From the NCBI RefSeq assembly GCF_011305535.1, contig NZ_CP049905.1, forward strand, positions 940,001 to 1,004,000: 64,000 nt of DNA, read 5' to 3'. The notes beneath the pieces were generated by a model. It was given only the letters and a program-made list of their open reading frames with translations, had not been told where the DNA came from and searched no databases. Positions 12,141-22,513 of the stretch are shown in pieces. Within the stretch, counting starts at the first letter, position 1. Every line of letters starts with the position of its first letter. The position numbers were made by a program, and so were the translations under genes. This DNA is from Diaphorobacter sp. HDW4B (GTDB lineage: Bacteria; Pseudomonadota; Gammaproteobacteria; Burkholderiales; Burkholderiaceae_C).

Positions 12141-13106
12141 TTACTTCACCTCAAATCGCGCGACGGCGCCGCGCGGGTAATTGCTCATCGACATGGGCTG
12201 GCCACGCACGATGACATCGGTGGAATCGGGACGACCCACGGTCACATTGAACGGCGGCGCACCGGTGGCGACGACGGTCTCGCCGGTCTTCAGTTCGCGC
12301 TGCAGCACCACGCCATTGACGGCGCTGACGATCTTGATCCACGAAGCTTCGCGGGCCCTGATCTCCAGAACATTGGAAGGATCACCAGGCACGGCAGCCG
12401 AAGCTGGCATCGCCGCCGCAACCGCAGCGCTGGCAACCGCCGCAGGAGCACTGGCCGCAGCCTGAGCGACAGGAGTCACTGCGGCTGACGTTGCAGCAGG
12501 CGCTGTAGTTGCAGCATTGGCAACCGCTTCGCTGGCCACTGGCTCCACAGTGGCAACAGCCTCACGCGGCTCGCCCGTTGCAGCGCCGCCGGAGGCATCC
12601 GGTGCGACGGTGCCAGTCTGGCTGTCGGATACGGAAGACGCATCCTTGTGCGGGAAGAACGCCACGGCCAGCGCGCCGACCAGCAGCACGACTACGGCAG
12701 CACCCACCCAGCGCGACTTGTTCGGGCGCTCCAGCGAGCTTTCCACCTTGAAGCGGCCCGTCGGGTCCTTGAACGAAGCATTCAGGCCGCTCGTCACATT
12801 GAGCGTCTGCGGCCCTCCCGATGGCAACAGGGCCAGAACGGGAGCGGACTCGATCTTCAATGTGCGGCACACACTGGCAGCCAGCGCGCGCATGAACACG
12901 TTGTCGGGAAACTCGTCAAAGCGCCCGGTCTCGAGCGCATCGATCTTGCTGACCGGCACCTTGAGCGCCACGGCCAGCGCGGCAATGTGCACGCCCGCTG
13001 CTTCTCGCGCCTGGCGCAGGATTTCTCCCGCCGAGGCACCCGCGAACTGGGCTTGGTTCATTTCTTCATCAGGCACTGCGGCACCCATGCCCTGCTGCTC
13101 ACTCAT
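12141..13106 (-). CDS. rodZ: RodZ-like cytoskeletal protein (HTH plus DUF4115)
   Basis: RodZ links MreB to the membrane and helps maintain rod shape. The N-terminal helix-turn-helix domain ([20 protein letters not shown], then [21 protein letters not shown]) is followed by a single membrane helix at about residues 133-150. A long Ala/Val/Thr-rich periplasmic linker comes next, and a C-terminal DUF4115 beta-domain ([14 protein letters not shown]) ends the protein. I use the ATG at 13106, which has an AGAGG site 8 bases upstream; a GTG three codons earlier is possible. The start overlaps the pilW stop by 8 bases. Gene order rlmN-pilW-rodZ-ispG matches E. coli. Confidence 0.9.
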   Translation of the reverse strand: MSEQQGMGAAVPDEEMNQAQFAGASAGEILRQAREAAGVHIAALAVALKVPVSKIDALETGRFDEFPDNVFMRALAASVCRTLKIESAPVLALLPSGGPQTLNVTSGLNASFKDPTGRFKVESSLERPNKSRWVGAAVVVLLVGALAVAFFPHKDASSVSDSQTGTVAPDASGGAATGEPREAVATVEPVASEAVANAATTAPAATSAAVTPVAQAAASAPAAVASAAVAAAMPASAAVPGDPSNVLEIRAREASWIKIVSAVNGVVLQRELKTGETVVATGAPPFNVTVGRPDSTDVIVRGQPMSMSNYPRGAVARFEVK

Positions 13107-13926
13107 TGAAAGCACCTCTCTCGTAGGCCAGCATTTGTTTGGAATCCGGGAAACGTTTGCGCAGTTGGTCGGCCAGTTGGCGCACGGCCACCGGATCGCT
13201 CAGCCCGCGCTCGATCTTGATACCCAGCCACAGAGATTCTGCGGTGGAGAAATTTCCGTTGTTCACGCGGCGCACATAGAACTGCGCACGCTTGAGATCG
13301 CCCTTGTCGAACTTCAGCTTGGCGACCTCGTAACCCAGAATCGGGTTGCCCGCGTCGAGCTCGTAGGCGCGCGTCAGGATCGGTTCGGCCTGATCGGGCT
13401 TGCCCGCACGCACCAGACACACACCCTTGGACATCTGCGTCTTGTTGCGATCCAGATAGGTCGGAATGGCCAGCGCCTGATCGAACAGGGCTTCGGCCTT
13501 GGCGTATTGCTGCTTCTGGCACTGCAGCCAACCCAGGTTGTGCAGGATGTCGGGATCGTTGGAACGCAGGCTCAGCGCGCGGTTGAGGCTTTCTTCGGCG
13601 GCGTTCAGATCGTTCATCTGCATGAAAATCAGACCGCGCAAGTGGTAGGCATCCACAAACGAGGAATCGAGACTGATCGCCTGACGCACTTCGTCGAGCG
13701 CCACGGTCGGCTGACCACGCTGCAGGTAGTTGGCAGCCAACTCCAGACGGATGCGGGCACGGCGGCGCACATCGGTATCGGGCGCAGCGGTCATCTGGCT
13801 GCTATCGGCCTCGGTCGTGGAAGTGGTGCTCACGCAGCCGCTGAGGCCCATCGTGGCGACCAGCACCGTAGCTGCAGTACATCCCACCAGCCCAGCCCGT
13901 CGCCAACCAAAGCCCCATCCATTCAT
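13099..13926 (-). CDS. pilW: Type IV pilus biogenesis/stability lipoprotein PilW (PilF)
   Basis: PilW/PilF is an outer-membrane TPR lipoprotein that helps assemble the PilQ secretin. The 275-residue protein has a lipoprotein signal with lipobox MGLSGC (Cys about residue 31). At least four TPR repeats follow, for example the LELAANYLQRGQ, AYHLRGLIFMQMND and HNLGWLQCQKQQY segments. It lies 38 bases after rlmN and overlaps rodZ. No other pilus genes are in the window. Pilus function depends on genes elsewhere. Confidence 0.9.
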   Translation of the reverse strand: MNGWGFGWRRAGLVGCTAATVLVATMGLSGCVSTTSTTEADSSQMTAAPDTDVRRRARIRLELAANYLQRGQPTVALDEVRQAISLDSSFVDAYHLRGLIFMQMNDLNAAEESLNRALSLRSNDPDILHNLGWLQCQKQQYAKAEALFDQALAIPTYLDRNKTQMSKGVCLVRAGKPDQAEPILTRAYELDAGNPILGYEVAKLKFDKGDLKRAQFYVRRVNNGNFSTAESLWLGIKIERGLSDPVAVRQLADQLRKRFPDSKQMLAYERGAFNE

Positions 13927-13964
13927 ACCGATCCCCTTGAATTGTTCATGCCTCAGGACAGACC

Positions 13965-15086
13965 TCAGGAGATCTGTTTGAGTTCGATGGTGCGGAGCTT
14001 CGCCATGCGTTGCTCCACCTTCGTGCGGTCCCGCACATCGCCCGCCAGTTGACCGCAGGCGGCATCGATGTCGTCACCACGGGTCTTGCGCACGGTGGTA
14101 ACGATACCCGCATCGGACAACATTTTTGCAAACATCGTCACTTGAGCGTTGCTGGAGCGCTTGAGCCCGGATGCCGGGAATGGGTTGAAGGGTATCAGGT
14201 TGAACTTGCAGGAGACATTGTCTACCCCCTGACCGCGCACCAGATCTATGAGCTGGCGCGCATGTTCGGGTTGATCGTTGACGCCGTCGAGCATGCAGTA
14301 CTCGAACGTGATGAAGTCACGCGGCGCGTGTTCGAGGTAACGGTTGCAGGTCTGCAACAGCTCCTTGAGCGGATATTTGCGGTTCAGCGGCACGAGGTTG
14401 TCGCGCAGCTCGTCATTGGGCGCATGCAGCGACACGGCCAGTGCCACGGGGCAGTCCAGCGCCAGCTTGTCCATGAAGGGCACAACACCCGACGTGGAGA
14501 CGGTCACGCGGCGGCGCGACAGGCCGTAGCCGTGATCGTCGAGCATGGTGCGCAGCGCAGGCACCAGCGCCGAGTAGTTCTGCAGCGGCTCGCCCATGCC
14601 CATCATCACCACGTTGGAGATGACGCGTTCATCGGTATTGAAGCGCTTGCGCAGGAAATGCTCGGCGTACCAGAGCTGGGCGATGATTTCGCCGGTCGTC
14701 AGATTGCGGCTGAAGCCCTGATGCCCCGTCGAGCAAAAGCGGCAACCGACCGCGCAACCGGCCTGCGAGGAGACACACAGCGTGCCACGGTCATCCTCGG
14801 GAATGAAAACGGTTTCGACCGCATTGCCATCACCCACGTCGAACAGCCACTTGATCGTGCCGTCGGTGGAGATGTGTTCGGTCACCACGGGCAAAGCCGT
14901 GACATGCGCGATGCCGCGCAGTTTTTCACGCAGCGACTTGGCCAGATCGCTCATCTGGTCGAAATCGCTCGCACCACGCTGGTGAATCCAGCGAAACAGC
15001 TGCGTGGCGCGGAAACGCTTCTCCCCCAAACCTTCGCAAAATGCGGTGAGGCCGTTCAAGTCAAAGTCAAGAAGATTCGTGGTCAT
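13965..15086 (-). CDS. rlmN: Dual-specificity 23S rRNA/tRNA adenine-C2 methyltransferase
   Basis: RlmN methylates C2 of A2503 in 23S rRNA and A37 of certain tRNAs by a radical-SAM mechanism. The radical-SAM cluster motif C-x3-C-x2-C is present in [13 protein letters not shown], and the C-terminal catalytic Cys lies in [12 protein letters not shown]. The MGMGEPL motif and [11 protein letters not shown] segment are also typical. The 373-residue length is normal. It is the first gene of the rlmN-pilW-rodZ-ispG run and follows ndk after about 95 bases. Confidence 0.97.
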   Translation of the reverse strand: MTTNLLDFDLNGLTAFCEGLGEKRFRATQLFRWIHQRGASDFDQMSDLAKSLREKLRGIAHVTALPVVTEHISTDGTIKWLFDVGDGNAVETVFIPEDDRGTLCVSSQAGCAVGCRFCSTGHQGFSRNLTTGEIIAQLWYAEHFLRKRFNTDERVISNVVMMGMGEPLQNYSALVPALRTMLDDHGYGLSRRRVTVSTSGVVPFMDKLALDCPVALAVSLHAPNDELRDNLVPLNRKYPLKELLQTCNRYLEHAPRDFITFEYCMLDGVNDQPEHARQLIDLVRGQGVDNVSCKFNLIPFNPFPASGLKRSSNAQVTMFAKMLSDAGIVTTVRKTRGDDIDAACGQLAGDVRDRTKVEQRMAKLRTIELKQIS

Positions 15087-15139
15087 AACGCAAACCAGTC
15101 CATGTCCACGCGGGAGAGAAGTGTTTCAAAAATTCAGAT

Positions 15140-15172
15140 TGCACGGAAGTGGGACTGACCCGATCCCGTGCA
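15140..15172 (-). terminator. Candidate terminator after ndk
   Basis: TGCACGG (15140-15146) pairs with CCGTGCA (15166-15172), with an inner GGG/CCC pair in the loop. On the minus strand it lies just downstream of the ndk stop and is followed by ATCTGAATTTTTG. The stem is good, but the T-run is offset by several bases. Confidence 0.4.
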
Positions 15173-15181
15173 GTTCCCGAA

Positions 15182-15607
15182 TCAACGAGCGTAGATGTTC
15201 ATGCCCGGGAAGAAGAAAGCCACTTCCACGGCAGCAGTTTCAGCGGCGTCGGAGCCGTGAACAGCGTTGGCGTCGATGCTGTCAGCGAAGTCAGCGCGGA
15301 TCGTGCCGGGCGCTGCCTTCTTGGGGTCGGTGGCGCCCATCAGTTCGCGGTTCTTCAGGATGGCGTTTTCGCCTTCCAGAGCCTGGATCATCACAGGACC
15401 GGAGATCATGAAGTCCACCAGATCCTTGAAGAAAGGACGTTCCTTGTGAACACCGTAGAACTGTTCAGCTTCCAGACGCGACAGGTGAGCCATGCGAGCA
15501 GCCACGACCTTCAGGCCGGCAGCTTCGAAGCGTGCGTAGATTTGACCGATCACGTTCTTCGCAACTGCGTCGGGCTTGATGATGGAGAGGGTACGTTCGA
15601 TAGCCAT
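15182..15607 (-). CDS. ndk: Nucleoside-diphosphate kinase
   Basis: Ndk moves the terminal phosphate of ATP to other nucleoside diphosphates through a phosphohistidine. The 141-residue protein begins [15 protein letters not shown] and carries the active-site His in [12 protein letters not shown]. The start at 15607 is the family start; a longer upstream reading has no family counterpart. The C-terminus ends [11 protein letters not shown]. It stands alone between rluB and rlmN, with separators on both sides. Confidence 0.98.
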   Translation of the reverse strand: MAIERTLSIIKPDAVAKNVIGQIYARFEAAGLKVVAARMAHLSRLEAEQFYGVHKERPFFKDLVDFMISGPVMIQALEGENAILKNRELMGATDPKKAAPGTIRADFADSIDANAVHGSDAAETAAVEVAFFFPGMNIYAR

Positions 15608-15740
15608 TTGATGGTTTCCTGTTGATGTATGGACTTTTTTTGCCTGAAGAGCAAAACCGGGTATTTTAGCTTTTCGCCAAAACCTTGGCGAAGGCCTTTT
15701 CGTCACGGGTGAAATGTGACAGCCCCAAAGAGGCACAAAA

Positions 15741-15761
15741 GGACGCGAAATCTTCGCGTCC
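15741..15761 (-). terminator. Rho-independent terminator of rluB
   Basis: GGACGCGAA (15741-15749) and TTCGCGTCC (15753-15761) form a perfect 9-bp stem with a 3-base loop. On the minus strand it starts 24 bases after the rluB stop and is followed by TTTTGTG. Confidence 0.75.
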
Positions 15762-15784
15762 CTTCATTTCACCGTCATGAAAAC

Positions 15785-17596
15785 TTAACGATCGCGACGG
15801 CGCGGACCGTTGTTGCGCTGCTGCTGGCGTTGGCGCGAGAAGCTGTCGCTGCCGATGTAGCCCACGGAGGTCTTCATCGGATCAGGCTGCGAAGAACCGC
15901 CGCCGGAATTGCCGCCACGACCGCGATTGTTCTGGTTGTTGCGACCACCACCGCCGCCAGCCGAGCGCTCCTGACCGCCACCGTAGCCGCCTTGACCGCC
16001 ACCCTGACCGCCATAGCCACCGCCTTGATCACGCGGGCCGCCACGCTGGCCGTCGCCGCCCTGATTCTGGCGATTGCCGCCACGGCCGCCATTGCCCAAC
16101 GGGCTGCGCAGCCCCCCGGTACGGCGGTTGTTGTTGCCACCACGACCTTGGCCTTGCCCCTGAGCACCGCCGCGCGAGTCGGCATTGCCGCCGGAGCGGG
16201 TTTCCAACACTTCGCCCGCACCGGCTGCAGCCACCAGCGCACGGATGTCGCGCTCGTCGAGTTCCATCCAGGCTCCGCGCTTGAGGCCGCGCGGCAGCAT
16301 CATCGCGCCGTAGCGGATGCGGATCAGGCGGCTCACCGCATGGCCCACCGATTCCATCATGCGACGCACTTCGCGGTTGCGGCCTTCGGAGATGGTGACG
16401 CGATACCACTGGTTCGCACCCTCACCACCGCCATCTTCGATGGAGCCGAACGAGGCCACGCCGTCTTCGAGTTGCACGCCTTCGAGCAGACGCGCCTTTT
16501 CGTCGTTGCTCAGAGCACCCAGCACGCGCACGGCGTATTCGCGCTCCAGACCGAAACGGGGGTGCATCAGCTTGTTGGCCAGATCGCCGGAACTGGTGAA
16601 CAGCAGCAGACCTTCGGTATTCAGATCGAGACGACCCACCGACTGCCACTTGCCCTGCACCAGACGCGGCAGCTTGCGGAACACCGTCGGGCGGTTCTGC
16701 GGATCGTCATGCGTGACCACTTCACCCACAGGCTTGTGATAGGCCAGCACGCGCACCGGAGGCGGCGCGATGCGGTAGCGGATCGGCTTGCCGTTGATCT
16801 TGATCTGGTCGCCGAACTGCACGCGCTGCCCGATGTGGGCCGGCTCGTTGTTCACCGAAATGCGGCCTTCAAGGATCAGTTGCTCCATCTCCAGGCGCGA
16901 GCCCAGACCGACCTGCGCCAGCACCTTGTGGAGCTTGGGCGTTTCGGCCTGCGGCGGCAGAACGCGCTTGGTCGGGACGACGGCTTCGTCTTCCTCGTCA
17001 CGGTCGAGTTGACCGGAGATCACGTCGGCGAATTTGTAGCCTTCGTCTGCACCACCAGCGACTTGCTGTGGGCGGCGACCATCGCGGCGATCGCCGTTGC
17101 GGCCTTCGCCACGGTTGTCGTTGCGCTGACGACCGCGGTCGTTGTTGTTGCGCTGGTTGCGATTGCCACGCTCACCACGCTCGCCGTCACGCGGCTGCGC
17201 TTGCTGCGACTCCTGATCCTCAGCAGCTTGCGCGGATGCAACTTCTGCCACGACGGCAGGAGATGCTGCTTCTGGTTGAGGCTCGGCCTTTTCGACCACG
17301 GCCTCAGCGACTGCCGCAACGGGCTCGGGATCTGCTTGAATTTCGGCAGGCACTTCGGCCGATGCTTCCACCTCGGCGTCTGCCTTGGTCTTGCGCGGAG
17401 CACGCTTGCGCTTGGGCTTTTCGGCTGGCTCGGCGGTTTCAGCGGTTTCGGAAACAGCCTCGGTTGGAGCGGCGGCGGCTTCGGTTGCGTCTGCTGCCAC
17501 CTTGGTCGTGCGGCGACGGCGCGGCTTTTTCTCTTCCGGCGCAGCGGTCGGCGCGGGATTCTGCTCGTCGGCAGATTGTTCTGTTGAATCGTTCAT
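15785..17596 (-). CDS. rluB: 23S rRNA pseudouridine synthase RluB with long disordered tails
   Basis: RluB converts U2605 of 23S rRNA to pseudouridine. The core (about residues 215-430) has an S4 RNA-binding domain ([20 protein letters not shown]) and the catalytic [14 protein letters not shown] motif, with the Asp after RL. At 603 residues it is about twice E. coli RluB (291). The extra length is an N-terminal Ala/Glu/Pro-rich segment with RRRR and KRKR patches, and a C-terminal tail of about 160 residues rich in Gly, Asn, Arg and Gln. The ATG at 17596 overlaps the scpB stop by 4 bases. Confidence 0.93.
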   Translation of the reverse strand: MNDSTEQSADEQNPAPTAAPEEKKPRRRRTTKVAADATEAAAAPTEAVSETAETAEPAEKPKRKRAPRKTKADAEVEASAEVPAEIQADPEPVAAVAEAVVEKAEPQPEAASPAVVAEVASAQAAEDQESQQAQPRDGERGERGNRNQRNNNDRGRQRNDNRGEGRNGDRRDGRRPQQVAGGADEGYKFADVISGQLDRDEEDEAVVPTKRVLPPQAETPKLHKVLAQVGLGSRLEMEQLILEGRISVNNEPAHIGQRVQFGDQIKINGKPIRYRIAPPPVRVLAYHKPVGEVVTHDDPQNRPTVFRKLPRLVQGKWQSVGRLDLNTEGLLLFTSSGDLANKLMHPRFGLEREYAVRVLGALSNDEKARLLEGVQLEDGVASFGSIEDGGGEGANQWYRVTISEGRNREVRRMMESVGHAVSRLIRIRYGAMMLPRGLKRGAWMELDERDIRALVAAAGAGEVLETRSGGNADSRGGAQGQGQGRGGNNNRRTGGLRSPLGNGGRGGNRQNQGGDGQRGGPRDQGGGYGGQGGGQGGYGGGQERSAGGGGGRNNQNNRGRGGNSGGGSSQPDPMKTSVGYIGSDSFSRQRQQQRNNGPRRRDR

Positions 17597-18621
17597 ATCT
17601 TCTTTTCCGCGTCGTCGTCATCGTCGCCTGAGTGGGGAGGCATTGGTTGCTCCTCTCCGGCCGGTTCCTGCGCAACGCTTTCGCCCGAAGGCGGTTGTGT
17701 TGAGGGTACTTGCGTATCCGTCGTCGTATCTACGTTGTCTTCATCCGCAACAGCCGCTGCGGGTTCCGCTTCGGCTGGTGCTTCCTGTGTATCGTTGTCG
17801 TTGCTGTCGTCCTGCGCCAAAGTCGGCTCTGGCGCGGCCCCGGCCATTTCTGTACTTGCTTCCGCGCCTGCTTCTTCGCCCTCTTCGCTTTCACTCGATT
17901 CCTGCTCTGCGGCAGACTCGGCCACGTCGCCCAACGCCTTTTCATCGATTCCAGAATCGGCAAACTCCAGCGGCAATTCGCCTTCCGGAGTAGCGGGGAC
18001 CACTTCCGTCGCAGATTCAGCACCGCCGACCCCTGCCTCAAGCAGATCGCCTTGCAGCGCATCGGCCTGAGCCTCGCCGCCGAGCGCATCGAGCATGGCC
18101 TTCTGCGTAGCGGTGTCTTCGAGCACCGGAAGCTGGTCCAGCGATTGCAGCCCGAGGTCATCCAGAAACTGCCGTGTCGTGGCGAACAGCGAGGGACGGC
18201 CCACTGTTTCACGATGACCGATCACCTCCACCCAGCCGCGGTCTTCAAGCTGCTTGATGATGAGACTGTTCACCGTCACGCCGCGAATGTCTTCGATGTC
18301 GCCGCGCGTCACCGGTTGGCGGTAGGCGATGATTGCCAGCGTTTCCAGCGTCGCACGCGTGTAACGCGGCGGCTTCTCGGGATGCAGCCGGTCGAGAAAC
18401 TCGCGCATCTCGGGTCGGCTCTGAAAGCGCCAGCCAGTGGCCACCGGCACCAGTTCCACGCCGCGCTGCGCCCAGTCGAGCTGCAGATCGGTCAGCAGAC
18501 TCTTGATGGTATCGGCGCCCAGAGCATCGTCAAACAACACGCGCAGTTCGCGCACGGTCACGGGCTGTTGCGCGCAGATCAACGCGGTTTCAAGGACCCG
18601 TTTGGCATCCAGCGTATTCAT
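17593..18621 (-). CDS. scpB: Segregation and condensation protein B with acidic tail
   Basis: ScpB forms the ScpAB kleisin complex with SMC for chromosome condensation and segregation. The first about 180 residues are the tandem winged-helix ScpB fold, with [20 protein letters not shown] and [19 protein letters not shown]. The remaining about 160 residues form a strongly acidic, Ala/Glu-rich low-complexity tail that I do not recall in shorter homologues. I use the ATG at 18621 ([14 protein letters not shown]); a reading from 18702 adds 27 residues without family support. It overlaps rluB by 4 bases. scpA is not adjacent. Confidence 0.9.
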   Translation of the reverse strand: MNTLDAKRVLETALICAQQPVTVRELRVLFDDALGADTIKSLLTDLQLDWAQRGVELVPVATGWRFQSRPEMREFLDRLHPEKPPRYTRATLETLAIIAYRQPVTRGDIEDIRGVTVNSLIIKQLEDRGWVEVIGHRETVGRPSLFATTRQFLDDLGLQSLDQLPVLEDTATQKAMLDALGGEAQADALQGDLLEAGVGGAESATEVVPATPEGELPLEFADSGIDEKALGDVAESAAEQESSESEEGEEAGAEASTEMAGAAPEPTLAQDDSNDNDTQEAPAEAEPAAAVADEDNVDTTTDTQVPSTQPPSGESVAQEPAGEEQPMPPHSGDDDDDAEKKI

Positions 18622-18748
18622 GGTTCCGCAGTTCCGGGAAAGGAGCAGCGCCACAGAATCAGGCAGCGGCTCGACAAGAGAGAGAACGCATGCGGCGCTC
18701 ATCTGCCGCGATAGAAAGACTTTCGCTGGAATCCCGGGAGCGAATCCA

Positions 18749-19861
18749 TCAACCGGGTGTCGTCAGCATGTCCGCATTGTAACGCAGCCCCCACAAATCA
18801 AGCGCGCCACGCATGTCTTGCGGGAGATCGGCGTAAAAAACCAACTCTTTGCCCGTCACCGGATGCGCAAACGCCAGCCGAAAAGCATGCAGCGCCTGCC
18901 TGTGCATCGCCCCCACGGACGAGCCACCATACAGCGTATCCGCCAGCAGCGGGTGATGCACCGAAGCCATGTGCACACGGATCTGGTGCGTGCGTCCGGT
19001 GTGCAGCGTGCAGCGCACGAGGCAGCCCTCGTCCACGCTGTCCAGTGCCGAAATGTCGGTCTGCGCGGTCTTGCCGGGGTTGCGGTCCAGCTCGACCACG
19101 GCCATGCGCAGGCGATTGCGCGGATCACGACCGATGGGCACATTCACATGGCGCTCGCGGGCACCCACCCACGGGCGATGCGCGATCGCCAGATACTGAC
19201 GGCTCACTTCGCGCGCGGCGATCATCCGCACCAGCGCATCCATGGTCTGGCGCGAACGCGCGACCACCATCAGGCCGCTGGTGTCCTTGTCGAGACGGTG
19301 CACGATGCCCGCACGCGGCAAGGCTCGCGCCTGTTCGTCTCGGCCCAGCAAGGCGTTGAGCAGCGTGCCGCTCCAGTTGCCTGCCGCCGGATGCACGACC
19401 AGCCCCGCCGGCTTGTTCACCACCAGCAGATGCTCGTCCTCGTAGACCACGTCGATGGGCAGATTCTCGGCCTTGAAGGCCTGGCTCTGCTGCGTGGGGC
19501 GCATTTCCACACGCAGTTTATCGCCCGCGGCCACCTTGGCGGCTGGCTTGGCGGCCTGCTTGCCGTTGAGCTCGACCGCGCCTGCCGCCTGCAACTGCTG
19601 CAGATAGCTGCGCGAGAATTCGGGCACGCAATCAGCCAGCACCTTGTCCAGACGGACCTGATGCTGCTCTCTGGAAACGACAAACTCACGGACTTCGGCG
19701 GGCTCATCACCCACCGTGTTGTCCGGCTCGTTGTCGTCATCGGATTCCTGCAAAACAATCGGGCTGGCGTTTGCGGCCAGCCCGTTGATTGCGTCTTCAG
19801 TGTTGCCGCCCGGCTGCGCAACCGGGGTTACTGCAGCGGCGGGCTTCTTCTTGCTTGCCAA
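18749..19861 (-). CDS. rluD: RluD-type 23S rRNA pseudouridine synthase
   Basis: RluA-family synthase; RluD modifies U1911, U1915 and U1917 of helix 69 in 23S rRNA. It has an S4 domain ([20 protein letters not shown]), then the catalytic motif [16 protein letters not shown] and a terminal [11 protein letters not shown]. An Ala- and acid-rich N-terminal extension (about 60 residues) precedes the S4 domain. The reading frame opens with TTG at 19861; no better ATG is seen upstream, so the exact start is unsure. It begins 19 bases after the LysM/M23 gene. The RluD specificity is inferred from the S4 domain and family resemblance. Confidence 0.86.
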   Translation of the reverse strand: MASKKKPAAAVTPVAQPGGNTEDAINGLAANASPIVLQESDDDNEPDNTVGDEPAEVREFVVSREQHQVRLDKVLADCVPEFSRSYLQQLQAAGAVELNGKQAAKPAAKVAAGDKLRVEMRPTQQSQAFKAENLPIDVVYEDEHLLVVNKPAGLVVHPAAGNWSGTLLNALLGRDEQARALPRAGIVHRLDKDTSGLMVVARSRQTMDALVRMIAAREVSRQYLAIAHRPWVGARERHVNVPIGRDPRNRLRMAVVELDRNPGKTAQTDISALDSVDEGCLVRCTLHTGRTHQIRVHMASVHHPLLADTLYGGSSVGAMHRQALHAFRLAFAHPVTGKELVFYADLPQDMRGALDLWGLRYNADMLTTPG

Positions 19862-19880
19862 GATGTGTCTTGTCTGCGAA

Positions 19881-20774
19881 TCAGCGCGAAGGCAGGTAGC
19901 GCGACGGGTCGACCGGCTTGCCCTGACGACGGATCTCGAAGTGCAGCTTCACGCGGTCGGTGTCGGTCGAGCCCATCTCGGCGATCTTCTGGCCCTTGCG
20001 CACGTTCTGGTCTTCCTTGACCAGCAGCGTCTGGTTGTGCGCGTAGGCCGTGAGGAAGGTGTTGTTGTGCTTCAGGATGATCAGGTTGCCGTAGCCACGC
20101 AGACCCGCGCCTGCATAGACCACGCGACCATCTGCTGCCGCGAGAACGGGATCACCGGCCTTGCCACTGATGTCGTAGCCCTTGTTGCGTGCTTCATCAA
20201 AGCCAGCGATCAGGCTGCCGCTGGCCGGCCACATGAAGTTGAGGTCGTCACCACCAGCCGAAGGTGCTGGGGAAGGAGCAGGAGCAGGAGCTGCCGGAGC
20301 AGGCGCAGCCGTTGCCGAAGAAGCGGCAGCCGATGCAGCGGAAGCCGGTGGCTTCGGTGCCGCCGGAGCCGCACCCACAGGACGGGTCTCGGTCGCAGCC
20401 GTGGTGGTCGAAGGATTCTGTCCTGGCGGCACGACGCGCAGCACCTGGCCCACCTCGATCACATTGGCGTTCTCAAGATTGCTCCAGCGTGCGATGTCCT
20501 TCCAGCTCTGGCCGTATTCCAGACCGATGCGGATCAGCGTGTCGCCGGGCTTGACGGTGTAATAACCCGGCTTGCCCATGTTTTCATAACCGGGCAAGGT
20601 CTTGGGATCGACGGCAGGTGTGCCGGTCTGGCCGGAAGACGACGGGCCGTTGCCCACCGAGCTGCCGCGGTCTTCGACGGGAGCCCTGTTCACCGAGGTG
20701 CTTGTGCAACCGACCATCAGCATGGTGGCCGATGTGGCGCAAGCCCAAGCTACAAGACTACGCGATAAATTCAT
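19881..20774 (-). CDS. nlpD: NlpD-like LysM and M23-domain lipoprotein
   Basis: NlpD-type proteins activate the amidase AmiC during daughter-cell separation. The 297-residue protein has a lipoprotein signal (lipobox MLMVGC), a LysM domain ([18 protein letters not shown], about residues 72-115), an Ala/Pro-rich linker and a C-terminal M23/LytM domain. The LytM domain shows the segment [18 protein letters not shown], but the metal-binding residues expected of active M23 enzymes look degenerate, as in NlpD. It follows pcm by 12 bases, in the surE-pcm-nlpD order. rpoS does not follow it. Confidence 0.88.
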   Translation of the reverse strand: MNLSRSLVAWACATSATMLMVGCTSTSVNRAPVEDRGSSVGNGPSSSGQTGTPAVDPKTLPGYENMGKPGYYTVKPGDTLIRIGLEYGQSWKDIARWSNLENANVIEVGQVLRVVPPGQNPSTTTAATETRPVGAAPAAPKPPASAASAAASSATAAPAPAAPAPAPSPAPSAGGDDLNFMWPASGSLIAGFDEARNKGYDISGKAGDPVLAAADGRVVYAGAGLRGYGNLIILKHNNTFLTAYAHNQTLLVKEDQNVRKGQKIAEMGSTDTDRVKLHFEIRRQGKPVDPSRYLPSR

Positions 20775-20786
20775 AACTACATTCCT

Positions 20787-21569
20787 TCAGGCGACCCCTG
20801 ATTTTAGGGGCACGAAATTCACGGCCTCCAGAACGGTCTGCTTGAGACCCGCGGTGGTCTTGTCCACCACGAGAAGTATCTGCTTACCATCCGGGCCAGC
20901 CATGGGGGCCACCAGACGGCCACCCACGGCAAGTTGATCACACCATTGTTCAGGCAATTGTTCACCACCGGCAGCCGAGATGATGGCTGCGTAGGGCGCC
21001 CCTTTGGGGTAGCCCAGCATGCCGTCACCCAGAATCAGATGCACATTGGTGAGTCTGAGCGGGCGCAGGTTGTCACGAGCCTTTTCGTGCAACGCACGAA
21101 GTCGCTCAATGGTATACACCTCTTTGGCAATGCGCCCCAGAACTGCGGCCTGATAACCGCAGCCGGTACCGATTTCGAGTATCCGGCCCAGACCCTCGGT
21201 CTTGGCCACTGGCGCACCCAACAGCAACTCCGCCATGCGCGCGACGATACTCGGTTTTGAGATGGTTTGCCCCAGACCAATCGGTAAACTTGTATCTTCA
21301 TATGCCTGATTGACCAAAGCACTGTCAACAAATCTGTGCCGCTCGATGGCACCCATGGCCGCGAGCACCGAAGCCGAGCCAATCCCCGAGTCGGCCAAGC
21401 GGCGCACCATGCGCTCGCGCACGGTCGATGAATCCAGCCCCACGCCCGCAGGCGCAGGAGCGACACGCGGCACCGCGCGCACCGGGTTGCTCATCGACGG
21501 CTTGGGAGCTCCGGGGCCAGAGCTGGCACTGGGCAGGCGGGCGGGAAAGCCCGGTCGGCGCTGGTTCAT
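20787..21569 (-). CDS. pcm: Protein-L-isoaspartate O-methyltransferase
   Basis: Pcm repairs isoaspartyl residues in aged proteins using S-adenosylmethionine. The SAM-binding motif [15 protein letters not shown] and the substrate-site segment [15 protein letters not shown] are clear. The protein is 260 residues from the ATG at 21569. An N-terminal segment of about 50 residues rich in Pro, Gly and Ala precedes the core, longer than E. coli Pcm (208). The ATG overlaps the surE stop (ATGA), which argues for this start over the reading from 21608. Confidence 0.94.
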   Translation of the reverse strand: MNQRRPGFPARLPSASSGPGAPKPSMSNPVRAVPRVAPAPAGVGLDSSTVRERMVRRLADSGIGSASVLAAMGAIERHRFVDSALVNQAYEDTSLPIGLGQTISKPSIVARMAELLLGAPVAKTEGLGRILEIGTGCGYQAAVLGRIAKEVYTIERLRALHEKARDNLRPLRLTNVHLILGDGMLGYPKGAPYAAIISAAGGEQLPEQWCDQLAVGGRLVAPMAGPDGKQILLVVDKTTAGLKQTVLEAVNFVPLKSGVA

Positions 21570-22333
21570 GCAGCCTCCTTGCCGGTCTGCTGCAGCGTCT
21601 GCCCCCAATAACCAACGCGTTCGTGATCGGTCAGATCGACCTTCAACGGCGTCATCGAGACATGACCGTGCGAGGTGGCGTGGAAATCCGTGCCCTCTGC
21701 CTCATCGAAAGCCGCACCGGCGCTGCCGATCCAGTACATGGTGTCGCCGCGCGGGCTCTGCTGCTCGATCACCTTCTCCGCCGCATGGCGACGCCCCAGA
21801 CGACACACGTGCATCGGCTTGAGCGCCTCGAAGGGCATGTTGGGAATATTCACATTGAGAAGCCATGGCACGCCGCCGAAGTGCTTGGCCGCTTCCAGTT
21901 GCTGCACGAACTCGCGCGCCTTGGCGGCGGCGGCATCCAGCTCGCCCCAGCCCTTGTCCACTTGAGAGAACGCAATCGCGGGAATGCCGAACAGATAGCC
22001 TTCCATCGCCGCACCCACGGTGCCCGAATAGACCGTGTCGTCACCCATGTTCGCGCCGTTGTTGATGCCAGCGACGACCAGGTCGGGCTTGTAGCCAAGC
22101 AGCCCGGTCAGCGCGATATGCACGCAATCCGCAGGCGTGCCGTTCACATAGCGAAAGCCGTTGGCCGCCTTGTGCACATACAGCGGCGAATGCAAGGTCA
22201 GCGCGTTCGACTTGGCGCTGTTGTTGTGTTCGGGAGCGACAACCTCCACATCGGCAATGGACTTGAGGGCGTCATGGAGGGCCACAATGCCCGGCGCCTG
22301 ATAGCCGTCGTCGTTGGAAATGAGAATCTTCAT
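21566..22333 (-). CDS. surE: 5'-nucleotidase SurE
   Basis: SurE is a metal-dependent nucleotidase/phosphatase linked to stationary-phase survival. The 255-residue protein opens [15 protein letters not shown], with the metal-binding DD pair at residues 8-9, and has [18 protein letters not shown]. The ATG at 22333 is the family start; the reading from 22387 adds 18 residues without support. It is the first gene of the long minus-strand run and is divergent from phoD across about 180 bases. Confidence 0.96.
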   Translation of the reverse strand: MKILISNDDGYQAPGIVALHDALKSIADVEVVAPEHNNSAKSNALTLHSPLYVHKAANGFRYVNGTPADCVHIALTGLLGYKPDLVVAGINNGANMGDDTVYSGTVGAAMEGYLFGIPAIAFSQVDKGWGELDAAAAKAREFVQQLEAAKHFGGVPWLLNVNIPNMPFEALKPMHVCRLGRRHAAEKVIEQQSPRGDTMYWIGSAGAAFDEAEGTDFHATSHGHVSMTPLKVDLTDHERVGYWGQTLQQTGKEAA

Positions 22334-22513
22334 GGTCTCAACTGCTGAATACCGGATTGTAGGTTGGGTAAAGCGTGAACCCACCATTGTGGGGTGTGTT
22401 CGTGAAAGAACACTGGTCGTTTGCCCCTCTTGCGGGGGTGAATCGTAGCCAAAAATTCAAGAGGCGATTCGCGGTATCGTCAGTGTCCCACGAGCCATCC
22501 ACTCCACCAAAAA

